Of a stretch of 64,000 bases of DNA, positions 45,820 to 58,973 are shown one piece after another. Below the pieces are notes generated by a model. The model was not told the DNA's origin, searched no databases, and worked only from the letters and a program-made list of their open reading frames with translations. The DNA comes from Clitopilus passeckerianus (Eukaryota; Basidiomycota; Agaricomycetes; Agaricales; Entolomataceae): positions 124,001 through 188,000 of the forward strand of contig CALYLX010000026.1 of the NCBI GenBank assembly GCA_944990035.1, in the 5' to 3' direction. Position 1 is the first letter of the stretch; every line of letters starts with the position of its first letter. A program made the position numbers and the translations under genes.

Positions 45820-48216
45820 ATGGCCACAGGTCAAGTAGCATTAGCACGCCATAGAACACCGACAATAACGATGCAGAAGGCGAGATCTCAAGTTCCAGCT
45901 TTCTTGCAGAAACTTCACGAGTTGAGTCGTCTGTGTTGATAGCAGTACGAGCAAATGAACTGACAGGGTTTAATGTTACAGGATGGTCAATGATCCCAAT
46001 AATCATGAACTTATACGGTGGTCGGATGCTGGAGACTCGTTTTTTGGTGAGTTGTGTCTGTTTCAGCCATTAAAATGGTGCTAATACTGTTCAAAGTCCT
46101 TGACCATGAACGATTTGCAAGGGAAGTGCTTGGGAGGTGGTTCAAGCACCAAAACTTCGCCTCCTTTGTTCGCCAACTCAACATGTACGGGTTTCACAAA
46201 ATACCCCACCTACAGCAAGGTGTCCTTAAATCCGACACAGACACTGAATTCTGGAACTTTGCACACCCCAACTTCGTTCGAGGCCAGCCAGATCTGCTTT
46301 GCCTAATCCAGCGCAAGAAACAAGTAGCACAAGGGACAGCAGGTGCAGACGGTCTTGGGGACGGGGTACTTGACCTCCAGCGAACCGAGTCATCGTCAAA
46401 TGGAAGCACTGCGAATGCCGCTACATCTAGCGCTAATGGCACCACCAGCTCGCCCAATGCCAACAACCAAGTAATGGACGTCTCAACGATAGTCAATGGC
46501 ATCACAGCTATCAAACGGCACCAAGCTGCCATCTCACAAGAGCTCAACGAGCTCAAGCGGTCGAATCAGCTTCTGTGGCAGGACGCTATGGATGCCAGGC
46601 AGAAACACCAGAAACAGCAGGATACCATCAATCGGATCCTCAAGTTCTTGGCGGGCGTCTTTGGCAGCAGGGCTGGCAATGGAATGGGACATCATAAGGA
46701 TGTAGATGGGAATGTCGACAGTGGTGCAATGGTGCCAAGAAGGGTGTCGAGGTTTTTGATCGAGGATGGCCGAAGTGGGCAAAACAGTGGGAAAGTGAGA
46801 GTTGAAGACGACGATGAGGATATGGACGATGACCAAATGCATTTCAGCATTCCTGGTACGTATACTTCTGTTTTTGGCGCATATATGCGGTGTTTGACCT
46901 TGATACCCATAGAATACCCGATTGTGGAAACACCATACTCTGTACCCTCACCAGCGCACTCTGATGCGAGTTTACAATCCTCCAATGCCCAACCTACGCC
47001 CACTACGGAAAATGGCACCCACCGCGAGCCGTTGCCTCTGAACACGCCCGGAAACCCTTTCCTGCCAACCACCCCGGCACAATCCTTCACCCCATCTTCT
47101 GGTTCTTCCTCATCCAACCCCACATCTAAGCCCAAAGAGGCGAATACGACGGCTCCCAGACCATCTCAGCCACAACCTACGACTGCCCAGCACCAATCAC
47201 AATCTGAAGCCACCGACCGCTCTATCACCCCCTCTCGTTCCCCACCCAATAACCTCGACTTTGATCCTCGAGTTCAAACCTTCCTAAATCAACTTACCCC
47301 TTCTCAAATTCAACAACTCTTGTCGAACCTCAATGCAGCAGACGCCCTCTCCACCGATCATTCCCAGACAGGTTCTGGGCCCGGAACGTCTCAACAAGTC
47401 ATGCCGTACACTCAGCCGTTGGACTGGAGCCAATTCATATCCAGCACACCTGCCATCCAGAACGTCCCTGGAGGCGTAGACTCTCTCCTCTCATTTGACG
47501 ATCATCCACCTACCAGCGAAGACCTGTCGCATTACACCAACGACGCCCAAGCCCAGCATATTGCTCGAGACTGGAAAGCTGCAGAGGATATTGACAGGGA
47601 CGTGAACGCGATGAGCACCGACATCGAGAGTTTCATTCGCGATCTGGGCTTGGATCCCAGCACGATTGAGCACTCTGGCAGTGGGCTGGGGGAGATAGGG
47701 GCCGAGGATGGGATGAGTGATGATGGGCATGGGGATATGATGGATACTGCCCACCAGCAGGCGCAGACACAGCATAAATCCACTGCATCTGGGTCCTCGA
47801 CTGGAACTGGCGCGCATATACCCACTTCCTCCGCAACTGGTGCTGGTGTTGGCAACGCCCAGGATCCGAACAATATCTTCGACATTGGGTCGTTGCTTTG
47901 GGACCAACTGGATCCGTCGAACCCTGCCTCGGGCGGCTTGGCTGGATACGCTCCTACAGCTGCTAACGCTGAGGCGTTTGCGAATTCTGGCTTGGATCCC
48001 GTCCAACGTCAGGCTCCGGCAGCAGCAGCTGGGACTCATTCACGGAATAGTTCGAATGCCTCTGGAGGGTTGCAGCCACCGGTTGCGGGGTACGAAGGGA
48101 ACAAGAGGAAGTCGCTTGATTTGAGCGATAGGGAGTCGGTTTCGGGGATGTCGACGTTGAACGTGCAAGACTCGCCGACAACTAAAGGCACCAAGAGGAG
48201 GAGGAAGGCGAATTGA
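45820..48216 (+). CDS. HSF1: heat-shock factor type transcription factor
   Basis: Exons 45820-45920, 45982-46046, 46097-46855 and 46913-48216 give about 742 residues. The HSF DNA-binding domain occupies about residues 24-130: VPAFLQKLHEMV, HELIRWSDAGDSFFV, RWFKHQNFASFVRQLNMYGF and the C-terminal FAHPNFVRGQPDLL. An oligomerisation coiled coil follows at about 190-245 (AISQELNELKRSNQLLWQD). The remainder is Ser/Pro/Asn-rich with short acidic stretches, typical of activation regions, and ends in a basic nuclear-signal-like KRRRK. It binds heat-shock elements as a trimer in the nucleus. The 57-base intron at 46856-46912 keeps the frame if retained. It could be an Sfl1-type repressor rather than Hsf1, so the symbol is tentative. 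Confidence 0.9.
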
Positions 48217-48849
48217 GTTGGAAAGCAGAAATAAAGTTCGTGTTTTGAAATTTATCTAAATCTTGTGGGGCTAAGGGTTATAGACTAATGATATTCTGGA
48301 TGGTTTCGTTCTAATCACGGACTGCTCTTATTTCCTTTCGATATTCTCCTTTCGTTCTGTTCTATCCCGTCGTTGTAATTGTACCTCCCTTCGCTTGATG
48401 CCCACCACCTTGCTACAGTCTGCAAAAACAGATAAATGATATATTCAAAATATGTACGATTATAATATGTTAACCGACATACATACTGCTGATCCGGAGC
48501 TTTTGCTATCTGAAAACGTAGTTTGCACTCGAGATGTAAACTACAGCAAAAGATGTAGAACGACAATAATATATTCATCTGATACACACAACAAGTAGGA
48601 CGATGGATCAGGATAGATATACGGGTAACCAAGCAAGAGGTATGCGCATAGATGGTGAAACAAAAACAGTGGGTAGATAGCAAGAAAAGAAACTGGAAAC
48701 TGGTATTGAACAGGGAATATAATGATAAAAATCAAGAAGCGTGGAGGGTGATGTACGAGTACAACAATGTACTTGGTCAGGACGGGGCAGGGTGGGTGTC
48801 AGGATATATACAAGCAAAAGGTATAGAATCAATTCAGGCCTCACGGCAT
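48217..48849. other. convergent intergenic region
   Basis: 3' flanks of the HSF and arrestin-like genes, AT-rich near 48420-48560. No gene seen. Confidence 0.4.
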
Positions 48850-51800
48850 TTACTGGCCATTTTGACGAGGCGTGCCGTCGAACCCAAGGGTAGCCGAAAA
48901 CGGCGAGAAAGGTCGGACATCCAGTGGCTGAGGCGATAACGAGTTACCGCTAGCAGCGGTGCCCTTCCTGGAGAGGCTAGGTGCGTACTCCAGGTCGTCG
49001 CTGAATGAGCCCGTCGCCATCGCACGAGAAACACGGGCATCTTCCTCCAGAGTCTCGCGAAGATAGTCTGCAGGAGGACGAGGCGCTAATGGTGGAGGTG
49101 CAGGTGGAGTGATTTGAGTAGGAGAGGTGGTTATATGCACCTGCATGCTAGATCCTGGGCGGGGAGATGATGGGTCTCCTCCGCTTCCACCACCGTTCAC
49201 GTAGGAAGGAGACGGGGGCTGGGGCTGCCACAATTGCTGTGGTGCCCTATCTGCTGCCCTGTCCTGCGCAGCATACTGAGCCTTCAACAAAGCCTTCTCC
49301 TCTGCAGCGGTGAGGATCTTGCCGGGTGATGTAGGCGGAGCGGGTGTGGGCCGTGGTGAACGGCTGCCACCAGCTGTAGGCAAGCTACGGGGTTGGTGAG
49401 TTGAAGCTTGAGGTGTGGGTGCCGGGGTTGGGCTTTGAGTAGCTTGAGCAGCAGCCCTACGAGCTGCGTCTTCAGCTTCGTATTTGCGGCGGAGGATCTC
49501 CTTTTCTGAGAGTGCTTGTTTGATCTGGGCGGCTCCGATGGGTGCAATTGGAGGAGGGGGAGAAGGTTCTCTCGTTTGCATGGTTCCTTGGCGGGCGGCA
49601 GCTGCAGCTGCAGCGTCTTGTGCCTCATACGCCCTTCTTAGGCGCTCTTTCTCGGAAAGGGCACTGTTGGCTGGTTGCTGGCTCGTGGAAGACTCGAATG
49701 AAGGTGGAAGATCACTTTCAGCTGCAGGAGGTGCCACAGTAGCCACGGGGGCAGGAGCAGCAGGAGCAGGCTGGGCATTGCTTGGATAGAGATGCTCATA
49801 CGCAATGGGCGCACTACCCGAGCTCTGGAAAGCGCCGGCATCCGATTCCGAACCCTCGTTTCCTTGTACACGGTCCACTGCCTGTTTAGCCTGCTCGTAT
49901 CTCTGCAAAGCAGCCTTTTCTTGTTCAGCGGTGAGGTAGTGTGGGACGTTGGGTATTTCTTGGGGCAAATTTCCGATGGATCGTTGACGTGAAAGAGCTT
50001 GGTCGCGTTGGGCGATAGCTTGGTGGTACAATGCCTGCCCGGAGACTGGAGCTGCACTACTGCCACCTGCGGCTGAGCTGCCTCCAGCGGTAGGACCTTT
50101 GTTGGCAGACGACACGCGCGAGAGTTCGCCTCCTTCAGCAACCCCATCGCTATCGGGAGAATTGGGGCTAAGGCCTTGTTGAGTCCTTTGAACCGCTGCT
50201 TGAGCTTCGTGGAACCGCTTGAGCTGCTGTTTCTCCACTTCAGCGCTGGTCCACTGCGGGTTTCTTTGAGCTTGAGGCGGAGGGGTCGTAGTTTGTGCAG
50301 GAGGAGGTGTAGGAGGCTAGAACGAGGACCATTATCAGTACAACACGATCTACAGCATAAGAATGACGCGTACCGGTGTGATTACCTTGCCGATTCCTTG
50401 AGTCCTCTCCACCCTCGACCTTGCAAGTTCATACAACTTCTTCTCCTGTTCAGCAGTCATGTACGCTTGAGAATGCTGCCCGGGTGCCGTAGCTGCAGCT
50501 GCACCAGCCGGTGGGCCGGCGTTGTTGCTCGAATTATTGAGGCTGCCGTATGGCTGGCGGGGAGGATCAGGAGAAGGAAGCTCATTAGGCTGAGCATTCG
50601 TAATCGTGAATCTGTTCGTTCCGCCAGCTGAAGATCCGGGTCTTCTGGCACCCGTGCCAACGCCGGTGCCAGCTCCCTGTCCGGTTCCAGGACGTGGACC
50701 AAAGTCGTCGTTGTTGCCGTAACTTCCAGTGGAGGGGTTGTGACTATGCTTGGGTTTCGTGAAACCACCGCCGTATCCTCCGAATTCGTCGGCTTTGACG
50801 TCGCTGTAGCCTACTCCACCAAGAGCGGGTGCAGTGTTGAATTGAGAGTTGGCTCCGGAGCCACCAGCTTGTGAACCACCGTAGCCAACGGTAGATGCTA
50901 TGGCTAAGGGCGGTGGTGCAGCCGATTCGCTTCGAATGACGGTTTGTGGGACGACGTTAACAGGTGTCAACGAAAGTCCTGGTGTAGGTCCGATCCGCCT
51001 AACAAGATACTTCCGTCAGAAAACACTTTAACACGTGAAATGTAGAGAAAAAAACCCACTTGACAGCAATCTGCGAAACACTCCTCTGCCAGTTCGAAAT
51101 GATGACAGGGAGATCCATCGCAATAGGAGGGACGCCATCCACAATCGCCTTCACACTCAACGCGTAAGTGACATCAATATGCCTCGCGGTGTTCAAGGTC
51201 GCAGTGGTATGGTTCGCGCTCAGACTGACCGCCAGTTCCGCCCGATGTTGTGCACCAGGGTACAGCGGGCCATTAATCGCCAACTTGTTATCCGCAATCT
51301 GGATAACCCGGACCTGGGGCGCACTCTTCTTCCCCTGCTGACCCGTGGTGAATATCGTCGTTTCCCTCAACGTGAGTTCAAAACCTCGCAGAACGGGACC
51401 AGTGATGGTATCCGAACGGAAGTTGGCGACGACGTTGATTCTGTCAGAGGGGCCAAAGCAGGTTTGGGAGCGGTCAACGGTGAGGGTGCCGCCCTCTGAT
51501 GAGATTTGGCGCGTTTCGGGTTGGCCGTAGACGGGCCAGGTGGAATGGAGGTCGTGTTTGTCGATGATAATGGCTGCTTGGGTGGAGACGACGTTGGATT
51601 TTCGTTTGCGGAGGAAGTTCCTGGAGTTGGAGGATTAGGAAGCCTGCGGATGGCTAAAATGGAGGTTTTGGCATACCTTTTGCCTTTAGTGCATAAACTT
51701 GCGACGAGCTCGTATTGGATGCCCGCTGGAGAGGTATTTTTAGCATGGGAATGTTAAATTTAAAATTGAGACGTACCTCGATTCTCCAATGCGATGCTTG

Positions 51801-52376
51801 GAGGAATTGACTCGGGAATCCGAATAGAGAATGGGAAATCTTGCTGTTATCAAGGCAGTGACAGTTAGCATGCTGATCGGTTCGAGAATGAAATGGCAGA
51901 CTTACAGTCCTCAAGACGCCATATTCGTCTGGGGACGTCCAGAGGTTGACCGGACTAGGTCCGACGTAGTCGTAGAACGTGCTCAATGGACCAGCCTCGC
52001 TGGGCAGTGTCTCCACCTTCCGCAGCTCGATCCTCAGCCACTTCGCCTTGACTCCCTGAGGTCCAACTCTGACTTCGATAGCCTGTTGAGAGAAATGTTG
52101 AGGATTGGGCCCGATAGTTGGTTGAGTCAACGTACGCCTTTCACAGCCGCTTGAGGCCGTTCTGGTCCACCAGGGGGAATACCGGGATATCCTGCAAGCC
52201 ATTCAGCTCAAATGCTCAATTCTCGAGTTCGTCAAAGTCACAAACCATGCACAAAGTCAACATTCGGTGGTGGCCTCAAAGTTCTGAAAAGATCCAAGCA
52301 AAAAAAGTTGAGCGTCGATTCCTAGCAACAAGCGCCGTTCACCGGCATGATCTGCTTACAGCTTGACCTGGGACAT
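48850..52376 (-). CDS. arrestin-like protein with long low-complexity tail
   Basis: Nine exons join in frame to about 1,014 residues: 52376-52360, 52283-52246, 52191-52136, 52082-51906, 51843-51777, 51725-51677, 51620-51060, 50998-50386 and 50316-48850. The first 350 residues are arrestin-like: MSQVKL-TLRPPPNVDFVHG, GIPPGGPERPQAAVKGAIEV, VKAKWLRIELRKVETLP, NLWTSPDEYGVL, FSIRIPESIPPSIAL, IQYELVASLCTKGKR and an arrestin-C part with LYPGAQHRAELAVSLS. Fungal alpha-arrestins recruit Rsp5-type ubiquitin ligases to membrane transporters; I saw no clear PPxY motif, so that link is open. The rest is Pro/Gln/Ala-rich with repeated helical units of the type TAEQEKKLYELARS and SEKERLRRAYEAQDAAA. The first three exons are only 17, 38 and 56 bases. 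Confidence 0.85.
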
Positions 52377-53014
52377 TTTTCGTGCACACTCTTCAAGCAA
52401 ACTGGCGGTGAATGCTCGAGACTGGCTGGTGACAGAGGACGAAGTGGGGAAGATGAAAGATGAAACTGGGAGTGAGCGCTACTCAGTCCAGGATGAGCGC
52501 GACCGGAACGTTTGGCCACCGCCCCTGGCACCTTTCAACACTTTTTGATGTCAGGGACCCGCAAAACACTCGCTCTCATCATCACTTGATGGGCTCAAAT
52601 CAGCGCCGTTTCCAACGGCTGATAGGATAATATTCTGCTGTAAACGGTTCGAGGTAATAGATCGAGGCGCGTATGAGGAAGTCATGAGGAGCGCTTGTAG
52701 TTCTGGACCGAGCGTGGCATTCTCACAGATTCTCCACCGAAATCCTATTACCGACATCTTCTCTCGAAACAATCATTCACCGGACTGACAAACATCAGAC
52801 AGCACATTGCACGATTAAGATGAGATTAAGTACAGTAGAGAGATCTAAATTAAGAGTGGGTACGTCGAGTAGGTGAACCGCTTGGACGCTGGTATGGCCA
52901 AGGTGTGGCGTAAATTGACCAGGATTGCATCTTCAAGTAATCTACAGAGTTGCATTGCCACTGACGGGCTGCTCTCTCTGAGCCTCTCATATCCTTTTGG
53001 CTATGGAATTTCAA

Positions 53015-53085
53015 GGGCCTGTAGCTTACTGGAAAGCATCTATCTTCACACTGATTGGTTCCCAGTTCGAACCTGGGCAGGTCCA
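53015..53085 (+). tRNA. tRNA-like sequence, probably degenerate
   Basis: The acceptor stem GGGCCTG pairs with CAGGTCC at the 3' end with one G-U pair. A D-arm-like hairpin (GCTT/AAGC) and a perfect T arm (CCCAG, loop TTCGAAC, CTGGG) are present. The anticodon stem does not form well, so this is more likely a tRNA pseudogene or SINE head than a working tRNA. Identity cannot be given. Confidence 0.4.
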
Positions 53086-53272
53086 TGATTGGAGTTTTTC
53101 GCAGTTTTTTCTGGAGCTTTGGCGTGCTGTAGGCTCGCCGACGAATCGCTGAAGATATCCATACCAATTTTAGACAGCTGGATCGGCACAAATTCGGGCA
53201 GAAGGCCCAGAGAAGACCTTCACTTCCCGGAACGCGAAAGCATATAAAGGTGGCTAACACTGAAGCTTTCAC

Positions 53273-53354
53273 GGGCCGATGGCGTAGCGGCATGTCCCCT
53301 ATATAAATCTTTAACTTGATTATATGGTTCTCAGTTCGATCCTGGGTCGGTCCT
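53273..53354 (+). tRNA. tRNA-like sequence, possibly intron-bearing
   Basis: Acceptor GGGCCGA pairs with TCGGTCC, and the T arm (CTCAG, TTCGATC, CTGGG) is complete. A weak D arm is present. An anticodon-arm stem CTATAT/ATATGG encloses an oversized AT-rich loop that could hold an intron. The anticodon is not clear. It lies 258 bases downstream of a similar sequence in the same orientation, so both may be parts of one tRNA-derived repeat. Confidence 0.4.
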
Positions 53355-53683
53355 TTTACCGGGTTCATTGCTTTTCCCCTACACTGCGTATCAAGAAACG
53401 GGTCATAGACGGTGCGAGGGATGGTACAGATCAGTCATGCCTTCGTATAGAGTACTCCCATTCGCATCCCTCGGGAAGAGACACAAGCGACTAAGTGTCG
53501 GCATTTCTGCTGCACGATCCTTTCGGGTGAGAACACTTAAACGCAGGCGTATTCAATCCTCCTTTTCTCACTTCTGTCTCCTTTTGAGGTGCGATCAACT
53601 CGTGGAATGGCTCAAATACATAGGAATACGCGATTTGAAGATTTTATAGAATTAAAATTTATGTCTTGGACTCTGCCTTGAGG

Positions 53684-56600
53684 CTAGATATTAATCGATC
53701 CCGTCAGGCGAATGTCCCTGCTGCTAGCTCCAATGGACACTCCTGTTGTACCCCCGGGGACTGTGAAACGTTGACTGCCAACATTCCACTGAGAAAGATC
53801 GTAGCGGGATAGCTGCATGGTCACAGTCTTGCTTTGACCAGGTGCGAGGTAGACACTATCAAAGCCTTTGAGGTTCTTCGGCGCGGAGTTCGTCGACGCA
53901 GGAGCTGAAGTGTACAGTTGAGGAATCTGGCAAGAAAGTGAGTGCGGGGCCGGCAAACACGCGAAGGAAACCCACTTCATGCCCTGCTACCGATCCCGTG
54001 TTTGTGACAGTGAAGGAAACGGTGATAACCTTCTGGTGCAGCCTGGTTCGTGTCAGAGTCAATCGGGTCTTTCGTCTAAACCGATTAATTCAGCTCACCA
54101 AGAGTCCAGAGCGGAGCCAGTGGGAGCGGTACCCGACGGGGTCGAGCCAGTGATGGTCAATTTGGAGTAGTTGAAAGTGGTGTATGACAGTCCAAAGCCG
54201 AACTCGAACCTCGGTGCAATGTTACTCTTGTCGAAATGGCGGTAATCCACGAAGATTCCCTCATTGTAATTGACTTGTAGATTTCCGGTGCCGTAGTTAA
54301 CTTGGGCGGAGTAATCATTGGCGCTCTTGCCAATGGTATAAGGAAGGCGGCCACTATCAATCGATCAGAAATGACAACTTATAAGTTTCAGGCAGTAAAT
54401 TACCTTGGATTGTAGGCGCCCCAAAGAACGTCGACGAGTGAGTTCCCGGCTTCTTGTCCACCAAGCCCGCTCCAGACAATGGCGGTAACTGCGGCTACAC
54501 TTAGGTGACGGGAGAAGAAAATCGAACGACATGTACGGACCATTGGGATGGTTGACCCACGCTTCCGTGATGACTGGCCCAACACTCTGTACGACCACGA
54601 TGGTGTTCGCGTTGACACTCGCAACCTTAGCAATTAGAGCATCCTGTGAAGGAATGAGTCGAGATTCTGTCTAGGTAACATCAGATGCTTACTCCTCCGT
54701 GCCATAAAGATAGGTTATTTCTGTCGCCAAGATTGCCGTCAACTGTGATGTACTCCTCGCCGGAATCCGCTAAAAAGACGATTTAAACATCTGGAAGAAG
54801 CGTGGCAATGAGTAGGAGTAGCGACCTGTCACGAAAACAAAGGCGACGTCCTTTCCGGAAGCAGCGCTGGCGGCGGCGTTGAGGTCTGAGTCACTCAAGG
54901 ACGAAGTAACAGTGGCCCCAGTTGCCTTAGCCTTGATGGCAGCAAGGGGCTATCAGGTGGCGTATGTAAGAACAACTATAATGAAGCGGGTCCCATTGTA
55001 CGCACATCAATCAGGTATGGGAACTCTGCGGTCCCGCTGCCCCATCCTAAGCCACGAAATCAGTCTTGAAAGAAAGGTAGAGTAGCAAGATGGCTTACCC
55101 ATAGCAAGAACGCCATCATTTCCACTGCGATCATAATATCTAGAGAAACCTTAGGAGGAGACAAGGCCGTTGTAGAATACACGCATACCCATTAGGACCC
55201 TTCGAGCTCGGACCACCTGCGTTGCCAACGACCGCGATCGTCTTCGGAGATTTCAGCGGCAGGGCGTTCTTAACGTTCTTTAATAGTACTGTCGAGGATG
55301 CTCCGATGGACCGAATCAAGCTAGAATATCAAGTCAGTCAAGTCGCGCAGGGAATTAAGAAATTAGGCTTTGAATGGACTCACTTCTTGTGATTGCCTTG
55401 AACGTTAACATGCATGTTACCAGGGCCATTGAGATCCCTTGAGTCGAAGTTGACGGCAGGATATCCGGAGTCTTGCTTAACCAGATACCAAGCGGCAAGA
55501 ATGCGGGTGGCCAGATCCTGCGAAACTTATATAAGAGCAAGGATAAAGGGACGAAAATGCGTACGGTAATTCGTGTTTGGGAAACCTGGCCTTGATTGAC
55601 AGCGTTGGTCAGGTTCTGACCGAAGTACGTTGTACCCGAGCTGAATGAGATGTCGCCTACAGAACTTTAGCAACTGAAAAATTACTATTAAACCGAGCCT
55701 ACCAGGCATGGTCATCTATGGGATGAGAGCATCAGAACAAATTGCATGTGGTGCGGACGTCCACGTACATCAAGGCCCTTGTTTACAGATAGGGTGGAAT
55801 GCTATGATGACTTGCGATCAGACTTGCGGGTCATTATGCAATCTATATAAACTTACAGTGGCGGCCCAGTCTTGCTCCAGGTTTAGCGAACCAAGATGCA
55901 CATAAATCGAAGGATACTCACCAGACATGACGTCTGGGAGCAAAGACGTTAGTTTCGGAAGACAACAAAACGCGATGACCACGTACAGCCCGGGAAACCG
56001 AATTCTCCTTTCAAGACCCCGTTAAGCATCTTGTCGTTCTCGCAAGCGAAGCTGCCGTTGACTGATGACGGTTAGAGAGTCAGTTGGAATTGACTCTTTA
56101 CTGGTAGCGGCCTCACTCTGATCTAGTGCCGACTTCCAGACGCTGTAAGGTGGATCTAAGCACTGAACTCACTGTAGCTGCACATCACTGAGGCGACGTT
56201 AGCTTGCACGCTTCGAAGGAACTAGATCACGTGTATTAGATCAGAAGTCTGGGTTCAAGCTTGGAAGAGGCATACGGGTGCTAAATAGATTTCGTGGTTC
56301 TGCAAACTCGGTCAGTGATGAGGCAGCGTCAAGTCGTTGTCTGTCTCCACTAACGGTTCTGTCATCCACATTCGACGAACCCGAGCTGCGAGCGTGTTCT
56401 TGTTCGTTGTTGATATAGTGCTTTGCACATGCTACACCGTACACCTGAGCGGTTTTGTCGACTAAGTCAATGGCAGAACGACTGACCTTGAACACCCTGA
56501 GATTGAATACCCGTGATAATACTGAACGCTGCTTCGCCTGATAGATAGGGGTCGCCTCCGAAACTAGTTCGGATACTGTAAGCCCGCGACGGTTATATGC

Positions 56601-57343
56601 TTAGATGTTTCTTACCCTTCCCAGTTACGGCCAGCAGCGGGTGCTCGCATGATATTCCTAACTTATTTCAGCCTGAGTTCTCAAGGCCGATGATTTGCCC
56701 CTTACATCATGGGTCCAAGCTGAACGTTGATTCCTTTTCCGCGGTGCTCTGCTCCCATTGCAGCGCCGTTCTGTTGCATGAGCGTACGATTGAAGGTAGC
56801 GGCGACATTGATTGGACTGCAATAATAGTTAAGCGGAGTTAGGAACGGAAGAGAAAATAGGACTGACGCTGTGAAGGCAGAGTTATTGTCGACAAGCCTA
56901 ATACCTAGGGGACTATCTAAAAGGGATATTCAAAATCTTTTGATGCCACTTCTAGCCTTCGAAGCTCACCTTGCAAGCAGAGACCGGGGAAATTGATGGA
57001 AGGGATGGCAGGAGTATTTCCAACGCAAGGTCCTGAAGACCCCCGTTGAGCCAAAAGTGGGTTCGGGCATTTCAGGGAGGCTTACCCTTCGACCAGCCAA
57101 GACCGGTGGCAAGATTGACCTTATCGTTCAATGATAACTTTGCAACTGCTGCTTGGGCCTGCTAAGATGTTATTCGTAGGCCAGTTGCTAGAAAATATTA
57201 GAGGTCACCTTAGTGTAGGCGGCAGCCCATTCTGGGGAGAGGCTCGTTGCCGAAGTGGTAGCTGAGTCACGCTGATAAACCGGTTGCTGAGCAGCAACCG
57301 CACAAACAAGACTGACAAGAACTGCTAGCTGCTTTGAGGGCAT
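53684..57343 (-). CDS. GH3 beta-glucosidase, secreted, about 27 exons
   Basis: Splicing about 27 exons gives roughly 747 residues. A signal peptide (LAVLVSLVCAVAA) leads to the GH3 N-terminal barrel: KVNLATGLGWSKGPCVGN, INVQLGPMMNIMRAP, GRNWEGFGGDPYLSGEAA, ACAKHYINNEQEHAR, then FGFPGYVMSDWAAT. The Asp of SDW (residue about 263) is the catalytic nucleophile position. The alpha/beta sandwich (VAVVGNAGG-like block, ADSGEEYITVDGN, TEAWVNHPN, IVWSGLGGQEAGNSLVDVLW) and a C-terminal fibronectin-III-like domain (FEFGFGLSYTTFNYS onward) follow. It would release glucose from cellobiose or other beta-glucosides outside the cell. Exons are very small in places: 12 bases for YVMS (55933-55922) and 13-14 for its neighbours. 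No stop or frameshift was found. Confidence 0.9.
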
Positions 57344-58973
57344 CTCTGAGTTGTTGGTAGACGACGGCTGCCTTGCATGCAGATATATAACCACATCCTC
57401 TGAACCCACTTCATCTCGGTCGTGTAGGTTTACTGAGCAGATGCCCAATGCACCATGAGGAAGAGACGGAGAAATGCCGGTCTTAAATGAGTCGATATCT
57501 TGCGTGTAGAGCCCATGTGTGCGTCTGTAAAGAAGACTCTTGAAGTGCAAAGGGATCTTAGGCTGGTCTGAAAAGCGTCCATGCTAGTTTCATCCAGTAG
57601 CACACATGTGATCGGGCTTCGGAAAAATAGAATTCCAAGCCCCACTTCAGAGTGAGAGTGCTGAAAGTTCGATAGTTGCTGGAACCGCATCCGAGTCCTT
57701 GGTGCATGGGTTGCCCCAACTGTGATGATCAGCATACCGTTGGACTTGGTTCGGGGAAAGTGCAAACCTTGATGCACAAGTCATCATATGAGGCGAAGGT
57801 CATCTCTTTTGCAACCGCGTACTGGGGCTGTCAAACAGCCGCCAGAATAAACCCACTTTTCGCCTACCACCGAGTTTGCTCATCATGCCCCGACCTTCTT
57901 CGTTTCTTCGAACGCCTTCGAGAGGGACTTTCCGTTCTTCTACCGGATCTATTTCTCCGTTCTAATTCTTGACCAATTTTGTACAGATGAAAGTTCGTTT
58001 CCATCGCTGAATGTAGCCCACCGTTCTTTACTCTCTTTCCATATCTTTCGAGGCGCACATAAGTTGTAGAGTGATTTAAAAGCGACATGAGTTACATTTG
58101 GGCTCTGCCTGAGGCCTGAACATGCCAGGTTACCGATCAGTTGCCAGTGTGGGAAGGTTAGGTGCAATCCGAGGCGGGAAGATACCGACACCAAGCAGGA
58201 ACAAATACAAACCTTATCATGCGTCACCGTGACACTACTATCAACGTTTTGATTCTGCAACTCTATTTCGAACTGTAAAGAGGATGTTTTCGACTCGAAT
58301 ATGTAACGGCTTGGGAACTCACTTGGGCCCGTTAGGCAGGGGCTTGTCATCTTCGATTGAAAACAGCTGGAATGGAAATGGAGTTATGGCACTGACAACA
58401 TTTTTGCTCGCTCGTTGGTGCCAGTGGTCAGCTGGATTAACTCAGAGAATATTCGAGAATAATCACGAACGGGGATTCTAGCGGCTTCTGAATATAGCCT
58501 GTGCACTTCTGACGGCGTTCACTCCATATACAGGTGGCTACAGGTGTTACGTTGTGAACATGCCGGCAATGAGATGCAAGATGAGGCTCATATTGCCGTC
58601 TAGACGCAACATTTAACTTCCGGGGTGAATCTGGGCTGTCCTCCTACACATCACCCTATTAACAACATGGTACTATCTTCTTGGACATTTGACGAATATA
58701 GGATACTGTCACGGTGACACTGGGAAAAACGGAAACGTACGAATTTCAAGGCCAAAATTATCCCACTGGCGGTCATTCAGGCCACCGAATGGAACGGGAG
58801 AATCGATTACAGATCAGCAACGTGCCAGACATTTTACTCCTGACTGTGGGCTGATACGCAGAAGACCATCTCGCTCTTCGTGCTTGCCCTTAGTACACTC
58901 ACCTTGTACACGTACGTTCGTTCAACATGTCTCCTCGCCATGTTACTTACCCTTACTCTCGCTAGTTTTCAAC
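57344..58973. other. intergenic, about 1.6 kb, no gene seen
   Basis: Divergent region between the GH3 gene and family member C. Open frames here are short and unsupported. Probably it carries both promoters. Confidence 0.4.

Larger units (their letters stand above)
52377..53683. other. intergenic, about 1.3 kb, with two tRNA-like sequences
   Basis: Upstream region of the arrestin-like gene and 3' flank of the GH3 gene. It contains the tRNA-like sequences at 53015 and 53273 and no supported protein gene. Confidence 0.4.

Noticed and set aside
52850..53368. 172-codon minus-strand frame with an LPRFELGT segment
   Set aside because: That segment is the antisense translation of a tRNA T arm; the frame crosses both tRNA-like sequences and has no protein family features.
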